From contig NZ_JAIUZO010000002.1 of NCBI RefSeq assembly GCF_020171365.1, positions 806,001-870,000 of the forward strand: a stretch of DNA of 64,000 bases. The letters run 5' to 3'. Positions within the stretch are counted from its first letter, which is position 1, and each line of letters opens with the position of its first letter. Below the pieces are notes generated by a model. That model made no database searches. It saw only the letters and a list, made by a program, of their open reading frames with translations, and was not told the DNA's origin. A program made the position numbers and the translations under genes. Shown here in pieces: positions 46,318 to 58,243 of the stretch. This stretch comes from Qipengyuania gaetbuli (lineage in GTDB: Bacteria > Pseudomonadota > Alphaproteobacteria > Sphingomonadales > Sphingomonadaceae).

Positions 46318-48720
46318 GTGCGCCGGGTGCGAAAACTAGTCTGGGCGATCCTGTTCGTCTTTGCCGCTTCAGCGCTCGGCAATCCGGCGCTGATTGCGCA
46401 GGATGCTCAGCCCGCGGCACAGGAACCCGCAGCATCGACGCAGTCTGCCCGCGATATCGAGGATATTTCCGCAGAGCAGATCGAGGCCGACCCGGTCGGG
46501 ATTGCTACCGAAATCCTGTCGACACCGCCCGGCGAATACAGTCTCGGACGCCTCGCCAAACTGCATCAGTTGCGCGCAGCCCTGGGCGAACGGAGGGAAG
46601 AAGCGCGCGAGATTGCCGATACGGGGACGCTGGATTCGCGCATCATCGAAGCCCAGATCGAAACACTCGGCCCCGCGCCCTCAGAGGGGGAAACCGAACC
46701 GGCCGCCACCTCGAAGCGACGCGAAATCCTCTACCGGCGGCTTTCGGAAGAGCTCGCCCCGCTGCTGGTGCTGCGCGAACATCAGGTGCGTGCAGCGACT
46801 TTGATCACCGAAATCGACGATCGGATCGGTGCGATCCAGGAGGACCGCCTCCTCAGCTTCAACGGCACGCCGCTCAATCCCGCGATGTGGGTCAGCGCCC
46901 TTGCCGCAACCGGTGCGACGCTTGGCGAGTATCTCGGCAATCCGAGTCTCGGGATGCTCGGTATCGCGCTCGTGCTGCTATTCCTCGTCCCGGCCGGCAT
47001 CCTATGGCTCGGCAAGAGATGGATGGCGGCAGTGCGCAGCCGCGCGCGCAACACATCCAGCGATGCCCGAAGCATGGCGATTTTGCTGATGAACGATTTC
47101 GCGGGCCTGCTGGTTGCCCTGTTCATCGCCGGATCGATGGCTTGCGGACTTGCCGCGCTGATCTGGGGTGCCGTTTCGCAGGCCATGCTGCTGCAGATTT
47201 CCGTCATGGCCTTCGTCAGCATCATGATGGTCGCCATCGCGCGTTGGCTGGGGCGCAGCATCTTCCGCTCGCCAATCGACAGCCTCCTGATCGTCCACCT
47301 GACCGATGCCGATGCGCGTCACGCGTCCCGCCTGACCGGCCTGATCGGTATCACTGTCGCGGCGGAGGCATGGCTGGAGGTGGTTGAGAACGACGGTATC
47401 ATTGCGACGACCGTCGCAAACCTTCTCTCGGCCTTGCTGGTGCTGTGGGGAAGCTGGCTGGTGTTCCGCCTTGCCGGCGTCATCGCGCGGCGCGAACGCA
47501 AGCCCCCCGAACCCGATCCGCTGGCAGACCAGACCTCGACCGAAGTCGAGATCCACGAGGCAATCGATTTCGCCGGCCCGCTGAGCCGCGTCGTCAAGGT
47601 TGTTGCACTGGTAGCCGCAGGAGCGGCGATCGTGGGCTTCATTTACCTGGCGCGGGAAATCTTCTTCGATATCGTCGGCACGCTGGCCGTTATCGCGCTG
47701 GCCTATCTCCTCCAGCGCACCCTGCGGTTCATCATGGTGGTGCTGGCCGAAGGGCCGCTGCGCCGGTTCCGCGGCATCATCCACCTCCTGCCGGTATTCA
47801 CAGGCTTCGCAATAGCGCTGGCTTCGGTCCCGCTGCTGGCGATCATCTGGGGCTATAACGGTCAGGAAATCATCGACGGCATCATTGCCCTGCGCAACGG
47901 CGTATCGCTGGGAGACATCACGATTTCGGCCGGGGACGTGTTCGCCTTCGCGCTGGTCTTCTTCCTCGGCTTCGTCGTCACCCGGTGGGTGCAGCGCATC
48001 CTGCGCCTTTCGATTTTGCCGCAATTCGCGCTCGATCTCGGCGCGCGCTCGGCGATCGTCACCATCGTCGGCTATGTCGGCATCGTGCTGGCGGCCATCA
48101 TCGCCATCACTTCCACCGGCCTCGACCTGTCGAGCCTTGCCTTCGTCGCAGGCGCGCTGTCGGTCGGCCTCGGCTTCGGCCTCCAATCGGTGGTGGAGAA
48201 TTTCGTCAGCGGCATCATCCTGCTGCTGGAAAGGCCGGTCCGCGAAGGGGACTGGATTGAAGTGGGTCCCTACTCCGGCATCGTGCGCAAGATTTCCGTC
48301 CGCTCCACCCGGATCGAAACCTTTGACCATCACCAGATCATCGTGCCCAATTCACAGCTCATCACGGAGAGCGTGAAGAATCTCAGCTTTGCGGGCGATG
48401 CCGCGCGGATCATCGTGCCGATCGGGGTCGCTTACGATACCGACCTAGAGAAAGCGCGCACGACATTGCTGGAGGTCGCGGCAGCGAACGAGCTGGTGCT
48501 CGACGATCCCGCGCCGTCCGTTGCAGTCGAGGATTTCGGCGACAATTCGATCAACCTCAAGCTGCTGGCCTTCGTCCGCGACGTGACGACCGGGGCAGGG
48601 GTCAGGTCGGAGCTGCGCTTTGCCGTCGCAAAACGGTTTGCGCAGGAAGGCATCGAAATCCCCTTCCCGCAACGTGTCGTGACGCTGCGCGACGAACGCG
48701 CCGCGCCTGCCGCCGGCTAG
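46318..48720 (+). CDS. large MscS-family mechanosensitive channel with DUF3772 domain
   Basis: 800 residues from GTG 46318. A signal peptide (about 1-28, ending in ALIAQ) precedes a periplasmic region of about 170 residues (DUF3772-like, rich in Ala/Glu and probably coiled coil). Multiple membrane helices follow from about 190 to 600, then the MscS pore helix and beta domain: GALSVGLGFGLQSVVENFVSGI near 609-630 (quoted in part as SVGLGFGLQSVVENF), then LLERPVREGDWIEVG and FDHHQIIVPNSQLI near 665-678. These large inner-membrane channels open under membrane tension during osmotic downshock. The gene stands alone; hutC converges 12 bases downstream. Confidence 0.9.
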   Translation: MRRVRKLVWAILFVFAASALGNPALIAQDAQPAAQEPAASTQSARDIEDISAEQIEADPVGIATEILSTPPGEYSLGRLAKLHQLRAALGERREEAREIADTGTLDSRIIEAQIETLGPAPSEGETEPAATSKRREILYRRLSEELAPLLVLREHQVRAATLITEIDDRIGAIQEDRLLSFNGTPLNPAMWVSALAATGATLGEYLGNPSLGMLGIALVLLFLVPAGILWLGKRWMAAVRSRARNTSSDARSMAILLMNDFAGLLVALFIAGSMACGLAALIWGAVSQAMLLQISVMAFVSIMMVAIARWLGRSIFRSPIDSLLIVHLTDADARHASRLTGLIGITVAAEAWLEVVENDGIIATTVANLLSALLVLWGSWLVFRLAGVIARRERKPPEPDPLADQTSTEVEIHEAIDFAGPLSRVVKVVALVAAGAAIVGFIYLAREIFFDIVGTLAVIALAYLLQRTLRFIMVVLAEGPLRRFRGIIHLLPVFTGFAIALASVPLLAIIWGYNGQEIIDGIIALRNGVSLGDITISAGDVFAFALVFFLGFVVTRWVQRILRLSILPQFALDLGARSAIVTIVGYVGIVLAAIIAITSTGLDLSSLAFVAGALSVGLGFGLQSVVENFVSGIILLLERPVREGDWIEVGPYSGIVRKISVRSTRIETFDHHQIIVPNSQLITESVKNLSFAGDAARIIVPIGVAYDTDLEKARTTLLEVAAANELVLDDPAPSVAVEDFGDNSINLKLLAFVRDVTTGAGVRSELRFAVAKRFAQEGIEIPFPQRVVTLRDERAAPAAG

Positions 48721-48732
48721 CTGCGTGAACGC

Positions 48733-49425
48733 TCAGATCTCGAAATTGAGGCGGTAGCCCGGCCGGTAGACGAGCATGATGTCGGTCACCGAACGGTCGC
48801 CGAACCACGTCGTGCGGTCCATGGTGAACAGCGCTTCGCCGGCATCCGTCCCGAACAGTTCGGCAAGCCGCTCGTCGGCCACGCTGGCAGACAGGGCGAC
48901 TTCGCCGCGGGAAAAGGGCACCGTGCGCACCAGCCATTCGTTCGCGCTCGTTGCGGCAAGGTCGGCATCGGCAAATTCGGGCACCGTTTCGAGGTTCACC
49001 CAGCGCCGTTCGAAGGCAAAGGCCTTACCGTCGGCGAGGTGAAGGCTCTCGAGAAAGGCACAGCGCTGGTCGGGGTCAAGCCGCATCCTTTCGCGCAAGG
49101 CGGCAGGCGGCTTGCGCTGTTCGCGCCGCAGGACGCGGTGTGCGTATTCCTGCCCTGCTCCCTCGACCTGCTCGCGCAGGATCGGAATGCTCACCTGCGC
49201 CTGCCTTGCCGGGAGCGGGCGAACGCGGGTCCCGCCCTTGCGCTTGCGCTCGACAATGCCTTCCTCGGCAAGGGCCTGTAGCGCACGGTTCACTGTGGTG
49301 CGCGAACAGCCGTATTCCTCGGCGAATTCGACCTCGCCGGGGATCAGTTCACCCAGTTTCCATTCGCCGGCGACGATCCGGTTCCTGATTGCCTCGCGAA
49401 TGCCGGAATGGGTCGCGCTGTTCAC
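48733..49425 (-). CDS. hutC: histidine utilization repressor, GntR family
   Basis: 230 residues. GTG 49425 overlaps the hutF stop (GTGA); longer in-frame codons lie inside hutF. The N-terminal GntR winged helix spans about 8-75, with GELIPGEVEFAEEYGCSRTTVNRALQALAEEGIVERK quoted in part as EYGCSRTTVNRALQAL. The C-terminal UTRA ligand domain has ADGKAFAFERRWVNLETVP near 135-153 and FTMDRTTWFGDRSVTDIMLV near 198-217. HutC proteins repress hut genes and release DNA on binding urocanate. It is co-transcribed after hutF; the palindrome between hutF and hutI is the probable binding site. Confidence 0.92.
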   Translation of the reverse strand: MNSATHSGIREAIRNRIVAGEWKLGELIPGEVEFAEEYGCSRTTVNRALQALAEEGIVERKRKGGTRVRPLPARQAQVSIPILREQVEGAGQEYAHRVLRREQRKPPAALRERMRLDPDQRCAFLESLHLADGKAFAFERRWVNLETVPEFADADLAATSANEWLVRTVPFSRGEVALSASVADERLAELFGTDAGEALFTMDRTTWFGDRSVTDIMLVYRPGYRLNFEI

Positions 49426-50792
49426 AGGGCTTGCCTCAGGCGGGTCATGGTCCTGTGGAAACGTTCGCGGACGCGATCCGCGCAGATGTGCTGCCCGCCT
49501 GTGACGATGTGACGCCCTGCGGACCACACGTCGCTGACGGCGCGTTCCTCCGCCCCGAATATCCAGCTGTCTAGGCGCGTGTCAGCGTCCGCCCAGTCGA
49601 GGAAGGGAATGTCGTCGCGCAGCGCCACCAGATCGGCCAGCCGGCCTGCCTCGATTGCGCCAGCCGGCCGCCCGATCGCCTGCGCCCCGCCGTTTGCCGC
49701 GCGTTCAATGAGGTTGCGCCCGTTCGAGCGCACATCGTCGCTCGCCAGCACGGTCCGCTGGCGGTGGAGCAGGCGTTGCGAGACTTCGAGCATCCGCAAT
49801 TCCTCGCTCACCGATAGGCGGATGTTCGAATCCGAACCCAGTCCGAACCGTCCGCCGTGCTGCAGATAGTCGCGGGCCGGGAAGATGCCGTCGCCAAGGT
49901 TTGCCTCGGTCGTCGGGCAAAGTCCGGCAACCGCGCGTGAGGCGGCGAGGTCGCGCACTTCGCCAGCGTCGATATGGGTCGCGTGGATCAGGCACCAGCG
50001 CTCGTCGACCGGCATGGAATCGAGCAGCCAGCGAACCGGCCGCGCGCCGAGGAACTGTTCGACCTCCTCGACCTCCTTGACCTGTTCGGCAGCATGGATG
50101 TGGACCGGCCCCGAAGGACAGAGCTCCAGGCAGGCCTCCAGCCCCTCGCGGTCGACCGCCCGCAGCGAATGGGGCGCAACGCCGAGGCGGAAGTCGGACG
50201 GCATTGTGGCCGCCGCATCGGCGATCCTTGCATAGAGCGCCTCGAACTGTGCCACGTCGCAGCCGAACCGGGACTGTCCTTGGTTCAAAGGGCGGCGATC
50301 CAGCCCGCCATGCGTATAGAGCACCGGCAAATGCGTAAGGCCGATGCCGGTTTCGTTTGCAGCTGCAAAGATGCCGAGCGAGGTTTGCGCCCGATCGTCG
50401 TACCGCGCGCCGCCCGGGCGATGGTGGACATAATGGAATTCCGCCGAGGCGGTGTAACCGGCTTCTGCCATCTTCACCTGCACCAGCGCCGCGATTGCCT
50501 CGATATCCTCCGGCGCAAGTACGTCGAGGAAGCGGTACATGACCTGCCGCCAGGTCCAGAAATCGTCCGTCCCGCTCGGGCCGCGCCGCTCGGCCAGTCC
50601 CGCCATCGCGCGCTGGAAACTGTGCGTGTGGAGATTGGCTAGGCCCGGTACCAGCGTGCCCACGGCGGACGCCGCATCGAAGCCTTCCTGCGAAACGCCC
50701 GTAATGCGCCCCGCATCGTCCCAGCTCACCACGCCGTCCGCCACCCAGCCGGATGGCGTGAGAATCTGCCGCGCTGACAATCTGCCGGTCAT
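49422..50792 (-). CDS. hutF: formimidoylglutamate deiminase
   Basis: 456 residues, amidohydrolase superfamily. It deiminates N-formimidoyl-L-glutamate to N-formylglutamate plus ammonia, which sets up the HutG deformylase route. Metal-binding motif LHTHSFQRAMAG near 54-65; other motifs FHYVHHRPGG near 115-124, RLGVAPHSLRAV near 192-203, HIHAAEQ near 224-230, LIHATHID near 260-267 and GLGSDSNIRLS near 303-313. ATG 50792 with AAGGTGCG before it is preferred; two earlier in-frame ATGs at 50834 and 50828 sit at the edge of, or inside, the palindromic operator. Confidence 0.94.
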   Translation of the reverse strand: MTGRLSARQILTPSGWVADGVVSWDDAGRITGVSQEGFDAASAVGTLVPGLANLHTHSFQRAMAGLAERRGPSGTDDFWTWRQVMYRFLDVLAPEDIEAIAALVQVKMAEAGYTASAEFHYVHHRPGGARYDDRAQTSLGIFAAANETGIGLTHLPVLYTHGGLDRRPLNQGQSRFGCDVAQFEALYARIADAAATMPSDFRLGVAPHSLRAVDREGLEACLELCPSGPVHIHAAEQVKEVEEVEQFLGARPVRWLLDSMPVDERWCLIHATHIDAGEVRDLAASRAVAGLCPTTEANLGDGIFPARDYLQHGGRFGLGSDSNIRLSVSEELRMLEVSQRLLHRQRTVLASDDVRSNGRNLIERAANGGAQAIGRPAGAIEAGRLADLVALRDDIPFLDWADADTRLDSWIFGAEERAVSDVWSAGRHIVTGGQHICADRVRERFHRTMTRLRQAL

Positions 50793-50813
50793 CGCACCTT
50801 GCGCCTTTTCGCT

Positions 50814-50831
50814 ATTATGTGCATACATAAT
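50814..50831. promoter_or_regulatory. palindromic operator between hutF and hutI (probable HutC site)
   Basis: ATTATGTGCATACATAAT: perfect 7-base arms ATTATGT and ACATAAT around GCAT. It is the only strong inverted repeat in the 65-base divergent gap. Arms of the TGTATA/TATACA kind are typical of GntR/HutC operators. On the minus strand CATAAT is a good -10 box for hutF, so the operator would block that promoter; on the plus strand it lies 26 bases before the hutI start. Regulator assignment is inferred from position. Confidence 0.65.
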
Positions 50832-50857
50832 CACGAAGGGAAGGTATTGGCAAGGCC

Positions 50858-52072
50858 ATGAGCGAACGAGTCTATTCGGGCTGCACGGCAGCGACCATGG
50901 TCGGGGATACGCCCTACGGCCTGATCGAGGACGCAGCGATCGTCACCAGCGCGGGACGCATCGTGTGGGTCGGCCGCAACCGGGACTTGCCGGGCTGGTG
51001 CGCGCATATTCCGAACATCGGCCTCGGCGGTGGGCTGGTCACTCCCGCACTTATCGATTGCCACACGCATCTCGTGTTCGGCGGCGACCGGTCGAAGGAG
51101 TTCGCCATGCGCCTGTCGGGCGCCACCTACGAGGAAATCGCTCGGGCGGGCGGCGGTATCCGTTCGACCGTCGGCGCCACGCGCGCCGCCAGCGATGACG
51201 AATTGCTCGCAGGCGCGCTGCGCCGGGTGGACGATCTGCAGGCCGACGGGGTTGCGGTCATCGAAGTGAAATCGGGCTACGGCCTGACGATCGAGGACGA
51301 ATTGCGCATGCTGCGCGTCGCGCGTCGGATCGAACAGCATCGCCCGGTCCGCATCCGCACCACCTGGCTCGCCGCGCATGCCGTGCCCGCCGAATATGCC
51401 GATCGGGCCGACGACTATATCGCCGACGTCGCTATCGAGGGGCTGAAGCGCGCGCACGAGGAAGGGCTTGTCGATGCCGTCGACGGCTTTTGCGAAGGCA
51501 TCGGCTTCACACCCCAGCAGATGCGCCGTGTGTTCGAGGCGGCACGCGAGCTGGGCCTGCCGGTCAAGCTGCATGCCGAACAGCTGAGCGATCTCAAGGG
51601 CGCGGTTCTGGCTGCCGAATTCGGCGCGCTTTCCGCTGACCATCTCGAATATCTCGCGCCCGAGGATGCGCATCACCTTGCCCGCAGCGGCACGGTCGCC
51701 GTCCTGCTGCCGGGGGCATACTTCGCGCTGCGCGAAACGAAACTGCCGCCTGTCGAGGCGCTGCGCGAACACGGCGTGCGCATGGCAGTCGCAACCGATG
51801 CCAACCCCGGCAGTTCGCCGCTGTCCTCCCTGCGCCTCGCGATGGGCATGGCCTGCACGCAGTTCCGCCTGACGCCGGAAGAGGCGCTGGCCGGTGCCAC
51901 GCGCAATGCCGCCGCCGCGCTCGGCCTCGAAAAGGATTACGGGACGATCGAACTCGGCAAGCGCACCGAGCTTGCCGTGTGGGACGCACCCGGCCCCGAC
52001 TTCCTCAGCTACTGGCTCGGCGGCGATCTCCTGCGCGGCCGGATCATCCACGGAGAATTCCATGAGCGTTGA
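50858..52072 (+). CDS. hutI: imidazolonepropionase
   Basis: 404 residues. It hydrolyses 4-imidazolone-5-propionate to N-formimidoylglutamate. Amidohydrolase metal motif [11 protein letters not shown] near 68-78; [17 protein letters not shown] near 139-155, quoted from a highly conserved stretch; [10 protein letters not shown] near 173-182; KLHAEQLSD near 236-244; [11 protein letters not shown] near 310-320. Start ATG 50858 comes after AAGGGAAGG. It is first in the plus-strand operon hutI-hutH-hutG-hutU, controlled from the divergent operator. Confidence 0.96.
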   Translation: MSERVYSGCTAATMVGDTPYGLIEDAAIVTSAGRIVWVGRNRDLPGWCAHIPNIGLGGGLVTPALIDCHTHLVFGGDRSKEFAMRLSGATYEEIARAGGGIRSTVGATRAASDDELLAGALRRVDDLQADGVAVIEVKSGYGLTIEDELRMLRVARRIEQHRPVRIRTTWLAAHAVPAEYADRADDYIADVAIEGLKRAHEEGLVDAVDGFCEGIGFTPQQMRRVFEAARELGLPVKLHAEQLSDLKGAVLAAEFGALSADHLEYLAPEDAHHLARSGTVAVLLPGAYFALRETKLPPVEALREHGVRMAVATDANPGSSPLSSLRLAMGMACTQFRLTPEEALAGATRNAAAALGLEKDYGTIELGKRTELAVWDAPGPDFLSYWLGGDLLRGRIIHGEFHER

Positions 52073-53597
52073 ACTCGCGCCCGGTGCGGTCAGCCTGGCC
52101 GAACTCGAACACCTGTTCCGCACCGGATCGGCCTTCCATGTCTCGGGCGAGGCGATGGCCGATGTCTCGGCTGCGGTCGAGCGGCTGGAGAAAGCTGTCG
52201 CGACGGGCGGCGCGCTGTACGGAGTGAATACCGGCTTCGGCAAACTGGCCAGCGTGCGCATCGCCGATGGCGACCTCGCCACGCTCCAGCGCAATATCGT
52301 GCTCTCGCACAGCGCAGGCTTCGGCAAACCGCTCTCGCCGGAAATCGTCCGCCTCGTCATCGCGCTGAAGTGCATCTCGCTAGGCCGCGGCGCTTCGGCG
52401 GTAAGGCCGGTGGTGATCGAACGCCTGCAACAGATGGTCGCCTGCGACGTCATCCCGGTCGTCCCGGAAAAGGGATCGGTCGGCGCATCGGGCGATCTTG
52501 CCCCGCTCGCGCATATCGCCGCCGTCCTGATCGGGGAAGGCGAGGCCTTCTACAAGGGCGAGCGGATGGCCGCGGGCAAGGCAATGCAGGCGGCCGGCCT
52601 CGCGCCGGTGGAACTGCAGGCCAAGGAAGGTCTCGCGCTCCTCAACGGCACGCAGGTTTCGACCGCGCTCGCGCTGGCGGGGCTGTTCGATGCCTGGCGC
52701 CTGTCGATCAATTCCCTGGTGACGACGGCCCTGTCGGTCGATGCCGCGATGGGTTCTTCGGCGCCATTCCGCGACGAAATCCACACGCTGCGCGGTCACC
52801 GCGGGCAGGTCGACGCGGCGCGGATCGTGCGCGGCCTGCTCGAAGGATCGGAAATCCGCGAGAGCCATCTCGAAGACGATTTGCGCGTTCAGGACCCCTA
52901 TTGCCTGCGCTGCGCCCCGCAGGTCGTGGGCGCCTGCCTCGACCAGCTGCGCCATTGTGCGCAGGTCCTGACGACAGAAGCCAATGCGGTGACCGACAAC
53001 CCGCTGGTCCTGTCCTGTGGAGAGGTCGTGTCGGGCGGTAATTTCCACGCCGAACCCGTTGGCCTTGCCGCCGATGCCATCGCGCTCGCCATTTCCGAAG
53101 TCGGCAGCATCGCGCAGCGGCGTGTCGCACTGCTGGTCGATCCTTCGCTCAGCTTCGGCCTGCCTGCCTTCCTCTCCGCCGATCCGGGCCTCCAGTCCGG
53201 CCTGATGATCGCGGAAGTCACCTCGGCCGCGATAATGAGCGAGAACCGCGCGCTCGCCAATCCGCGCACGGTGGATTCGACGCCGACCTCGGCCAACCAG
53301 GAAGACCATGTCTCCATGGCCTGCCATGCCGGGCGCCGCCTGCTCGAGATGAACGAGAACCTCGCCGCCATCCTCGGCATCGAGGCGCTGTCGGCCGTGC
53401 AAGGCATCGAGTACCGCGCCCCGCTGCGCACCAGCGACGCGCTGCAGGAAGTCATCGCCCGCGTAAGAGAAGCCTCGCCCACGCTCGACAGCGACCGGCA
53501 GGTCGACGGCGACATCGCGGCGACGGCAGAACTGCTCGCCTCCGGCCCGCTCGCACCCGAGGTCGAGGGGGCCTCGATCGGCGAGGCGCTGGCGTGA
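52062..53597 (+). CDS. hutH: histidine ammonia-lyase
   Basis: 511 residues. It eliminates ammonia from L-histidine to give urocanate, the committed step. The prosthetic MIO group forms from Ala142-Ser143-Gly144 in [14 protein letters not shown]. Other motifs: [13 protein letters not shown] near 53-65, [13 protein letters not shown] near 192-204 and [22 protein letters not shown] near 313-334 (quoted in part as [14 protein letters not shown]). ATG 52062 is preceded by CGGAGAATTC and overlaps the end of hutI by 11 bases. Confidence 0.96.
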   Translation: MSVELAPGAVSLAELEHLFRTGSAFHVSGEAMADVSAAVERLEKAVATGGALYGVNTGFGKLASVRIADGDLATLQRNIVLSHSAGFGKPLSPEIVRLVIALKCISLGRGASAVRPVVIERLQQMVACDVIPVVPEKGSVGASGDLAPLAHIAAVLIGEGEAFYKGERMAAGKAMQAAGLAPVELQAKEGLALLNGTQVSTALALAGLFDAWRLSINSLVTTALSVDAAMGSSAPFRDEIHTLRGHRGQVDAARIVRGLLEGSEIRESHLEDDLRVQDPYCLRCAPQVVGACLDQLRHCAQVLTTEANAVTDNPLVLSCGEVVSGGNFHAEPVGLAADAIALAISEVGSIAQRRVALLVDPSLSFGLPAFLSADPGLQSGLMIAEVTSAAIMSENRALANPRTVDSTPTSANQEDHVSMACHAGRRLLEMNENLAAILGIEALSAVQGIEYRAPLRTSDALQEVIARVREASPTLDSDRQVDGDIAATAELLASGPLAPEVEGASIGEALA

Positions 53598-54385
53598 CAC
53601 CGGTCACACTTGTCAGGGGTACGTCGCCCATGGTCCTTGCCCAGCCCCATTCGGGGACCTGGCTGCCGGACGAGGTGACAGCGGCGCTCGAACCGTCAGC
53701 TCGCGCGCTGGTCGATACCGACTGGCGCATCCCCGAACTCTACGAGGGGCTGCTGCCCGATGCGACGGTCGTGCGCGCCGAGTTCAACCGCTATGTGATC
53801 GACGCGAACCGCCCCCCGGACGATACCTCGCTCTACCCGGGCCAGAACACCACGGGCCTCGTTCCGCTGCATGATTTCGATGCCCGCCCGATCTGGCGCA
53901 ACGCGCCCGACGAGGCAGAGACTGCGCGCAGGCTCGCCCTCTACCATGCCCCCTATCACGAGGCGCTGCGCGGAGAACTGGAGCGAGTGAGATCGCAGCA
54001 CGGTTTCGCTGTCCTCTACGATTGCCACTCGATCCGGTCCGAGGCGCCATACCTGTTCGACGGCAGGCTGCCCGACCTCAATATCGGCACGAATTCCGGA
54101 GCCTCCTGCTCGCCTGCGATTGAGCGCGCGGTCGCGCGTACCTGCGAGGAGGTGGAAGGCTTCACCTCGGTCCTCAACGGAAGGTTCAAGGGCGGCTGGA
54201 CGACGCGCCATTATGGCCAGCCGGACAAGGGCGTGCACGCGGTCCAGATGGAGATCGCGCAGAGCGCCTATCTGGAAACCGAAGCCCCGCCCTTTGCCCT
54301 TTCGCATGAAAAATCGGCACGCCTGCGCGCGGTTCTCGCCCGCGTATTCGCTGCCATCGAAGACAGTTTTGGAGAGATTGCATGA
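53594..54385 (+). CDS. hutG: N-formylglutamate deformylase
   Basis: 263 residues from GTG 53594 overlapping the hutH stop. N-formylglutamate amidohydrolase fold: [14 protein letters not shown] near 15-28 with a metal His, [12 protein letters not shown] near 42-53, [10 protein letters not shown] near 68-77, [18 protein letters not shown] near 141-158 and [11 protein letters not shown] near 219-229. It yields L-glutamate and formate. Together with hutF it defines the five-step histidine pathway through N-formylglutamate rather than the formiminoglutamase route. Confidence 0.94.
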   Translation: MTPVTLVRGTSPMVLAQPHSGTWLPDEVTAALEPSARALVDTDWRIPELYEGLLPDATVVRAEFNRYVIDANRPPDDTSLYPGQNTTGLVPLHDFDARPIWRNAPDEAETARRLALYHAPYHEALRGELERVRSQHGFAVLYDCHSIRSEAPYLFDGRLPDLNIGTNSGASCSPAIERAVARTCEEVEGFTSVLNGRFKGGWTTRHYGQPDKGVHAVQMEIAQSAYLETEAPPFALSHEKSARLRAVLARVFAAIEDSFGEIA

Positions 54386-56055
54386 GCCACCAGATCAGGA
54401 ACGCGCGGGACGTGAAGAGCCCGACCGGCCCCGAACTGACCTGCGGAAGCTGGCAGACGGAAGCGCCGTTCCGCATGATCCAGAACAACCTCGATCGCAC
54501 GGTCGCGGAGAACCCCGACGAGCTGGTCGTCTATGGCGGCATCGGCAAGGCGGCACGCACGTGGAGCGATTTCGACCGCATCCTCGACAGCCTCAAGACG
54601 CTGTCCGACGACGAGACGCTGCTGGTCCAGTCGGGCCGTCCCGTCGGCGTCTTCCGCACCCATGCCGATGCGCCGCGCGTGCTGATCGCGAACTCTAACA
54701 TCGTCCCCCACTGGGCGAACTGGGAGCATTTCAGCGAGCTCGATAGGAAGGGCCTGATGATGTACGGCCAGATGACGGCCGGATCGTGGATCTACATCGG
54801 CACGCAGGGCATCGTCCAAGGCACGTACGAGACCTTCGTCGAGGCCGGACGCAAGCATTACGGCGGCGACCTCACGGGCAAGTGGATCCTCACCGGCGGG
54901 CTGGGCGGCATGGGCGGCGCGCAGCCGCTCGCCGCGGTCATGGCCGGGGCCTGCTGCCTGGCGGTCGAGTGCAATCCCGAGAGTATCGATTTCCGCCTGC
55001 GCACGAGATACGTCGACGAGAAGGCCGAGACGCTGGACGAGGCGCTGGCGCTGATCGAGCGCTGGACTGCCGCAGGCGAGGCGAAATCGGTCGGTCTGCT
55101 GGGCAATGCCGCCGAAATCTTCCCCGAACTGGTCCGCCGCGGCGTGCGGCCCGATATCGTCACCGACCAGACCTCCGCGCACGATCCGGTCAACGGCTAT
55201 CTGCCCGAAGGCTGGACCATGGCCGAATGGCGCGAGAAGCGCGAAAGCGACCCCAAGGCGGTCGAGAAGGCCGCGCGCGCATCCATGCGCAAGCAGGTCG
55301 AAGCCATGCTCGCCTTCTGGGACGCCGGCGTGCCGACGCTCGACTACGGCAACAACATCCGCCAAGTCGCGCTGGAAGAGGGGCTGGAGAACGCCTTCGC
55401 CTTCCCCGGCTTCGTGCCCGCCTACATCCGCCCGCTGTTCTGCCGCGGCGTCGGCCCGTTCCGTTGGGCCGCGCTGTCGGGCGATCCAGAGGACATCTAC
55501 AAGACCGATGCCAAGGTGAAGGAGCTGCTGCCCGACAACCATCACCTGCACAACTGGCTCGACATGGCGCGCGAGCGGATCGCCTTCCAGGGCCTGCCCG
55601 CGCGTATCTGCTGGGTCGGCCTCGGCGACCGCCACCGGCTCGGCATGGCGTTCAACGAGATGGTCGCGAATGGCGAGTTGAAGGCTCCCGTAGTGATCGG
55701 GCGGGATCACCTCGATTCCGGCTCCGTCGCCAGCCCCAACCGCGAAACCGAGGCGATGCGGGACGGATCGGACGCGGTCAGCGACTGGCCGCTGCTCAAT
55801 GCCCTGCTCAACACCGCCTCGGGCGCGACCTGGGTCAGCCTCCACCATGGCGGCGGCGTGGGCATGGGCTTCTCGCAGCACGCGGGCATGGTGATCGTTG
55901 CCGACGGGACCGAGGACGCGGCCCGCAGGCTGGAGCGCGTGCTGTGGAACGACCCAGCCACCGGCGTCATGCGCCATGCCGATGCAGGCTATGACGAGGC
56001 GCTCGACTGCGCTCGCGAAAAGGGGCTGCGCCTGCCTGGCATCCTGGGCAACTAG
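54382..56055 (+). CDS. hutU: urocanate hydratase
   Basis: 557 residues, full length. It hydrates urocanate to 4-imidazolone-5-propionate with a tightly bound NAD acting as electrophile. Conserved stretches: [26 protein letters not shown] near 35-60 (quoted in part as [17 protein letters not shown]), [21 protein letters not shown] near 132-152 (quoted in part as [16 protein letters not shown]), NAD motif [13 protein letters not shown] near 173-185, and [10 protein letters not shown] near 353-362. It is the last hut gene, started by an ATGA overlap with hutG. No histidine or urocanate transporter is found in the window. Confidence 0.97.
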   Translation: MSHQIRNARDVKSPTGPELTCGSWQTEAPFRMIQNNLDRTVAENPDELVVYGGIGKAARTWSDFDRILDSLKTLSDDETLLVQSGRPVGVFRTHADAPRVLIANSNIVPHWANWEHFSELDRKGLMMYGQMTAGSWIYIGTQGIVQGTYETFVEAGRKHYGGDLTGKWILTGGLGGMGGAQPLAAVMAGACCLAVECNPESIDFRLRTRYVDEKAETLDEALALIERWTAAGEAKSVGLLGNAAEIFPELVRRGVRPDIVTDQTSAHDPVNGYLPEGWTMAEWREKRESDPKAVEKAARASMRKQVEAMLAFWDAGVPTLDYGNNIRQVALEEGLENAFAFPGFVPAYIRPLFCRGVGPFRWAALSGDPEDIYKTDAKVKELLPDNHHLHNWLDMARERIAFQGLPARICWVGLGDRHRLGMAFNEMVANGELKAPVVIGRDHLDSGSVASPNRETEAMRDGSDAVSDWPLLNALLNTASGATWVSLHHGGGVGMGFSQHAGMVIVADGTEDAARRLERVLWNDPATGVMRHADAGYDEALDCAREKGLRLPGILGN

Positions 56056-56109
56056 TCTCTGGCATAAGCCTTCCCGGCAGTGTTAGGGACACTGCCAGGA
56101 GAGATGCCG

Positions 56110-58059
<1,950 letters not shown>

Positions 58060-58074
58060 GATTTTTGCGACGAG

Positions 58075-58216
58075 TTGAGGGAACCGGGCAAATCCTTCCC
58101 CGTTTCGGAAATACCACCCCCCAAGTCGTGGCGGTGCGCGGAATAGCATTCCCTGCGACCTCCACTACAGAGCCCCTTTCCGCCCGGCAAAACGCGCGGA
58201 AAGGGGCTTTTTGTTT
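58075..58216 (+). ncRNA. candidate structured small RNA or acs 3'-UTR element
   Basis: The 184-base gap between acs and the next gene folds into three successive stem-loops on the plus strand. The first is GGGAA/TTCCC (58079-58100). The second is a long hairpin (58125-58168) in which GTGG, GGT, CGC and GGAAT pair with ATTCC, GCG, ACC and CCAC, interrupted by small bulges and closed by an AGC loop. The third is the terminator hairpin. A C-rich single-stranded linker, ACCACCCCCCAAG, lies between the first two and could pair with Shine-Dalgarno sequences. No convincing promoter is seen, only TAGGAT at 58057, so it may be processed from the acs transcript. No known RNA family is recognised. Confidence 0.45.
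58171..58216 (+). terminator. Rho-independent terminator
   Basis: AGCCCCTTTCCGC and GCGGAAAGGGGCT form a 13-bp stem around a loop of about 12 bases, followed by TTTTGTTT. The T-run is only on the plus-strand side. It ends the acs transcript or the candidate small RNA and lies 27 bases before the next start codon. Confidence 0.88.
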
Positions 58217-58243
58217 GGGCCGACAGGTGGCACGCTGGCGCGC

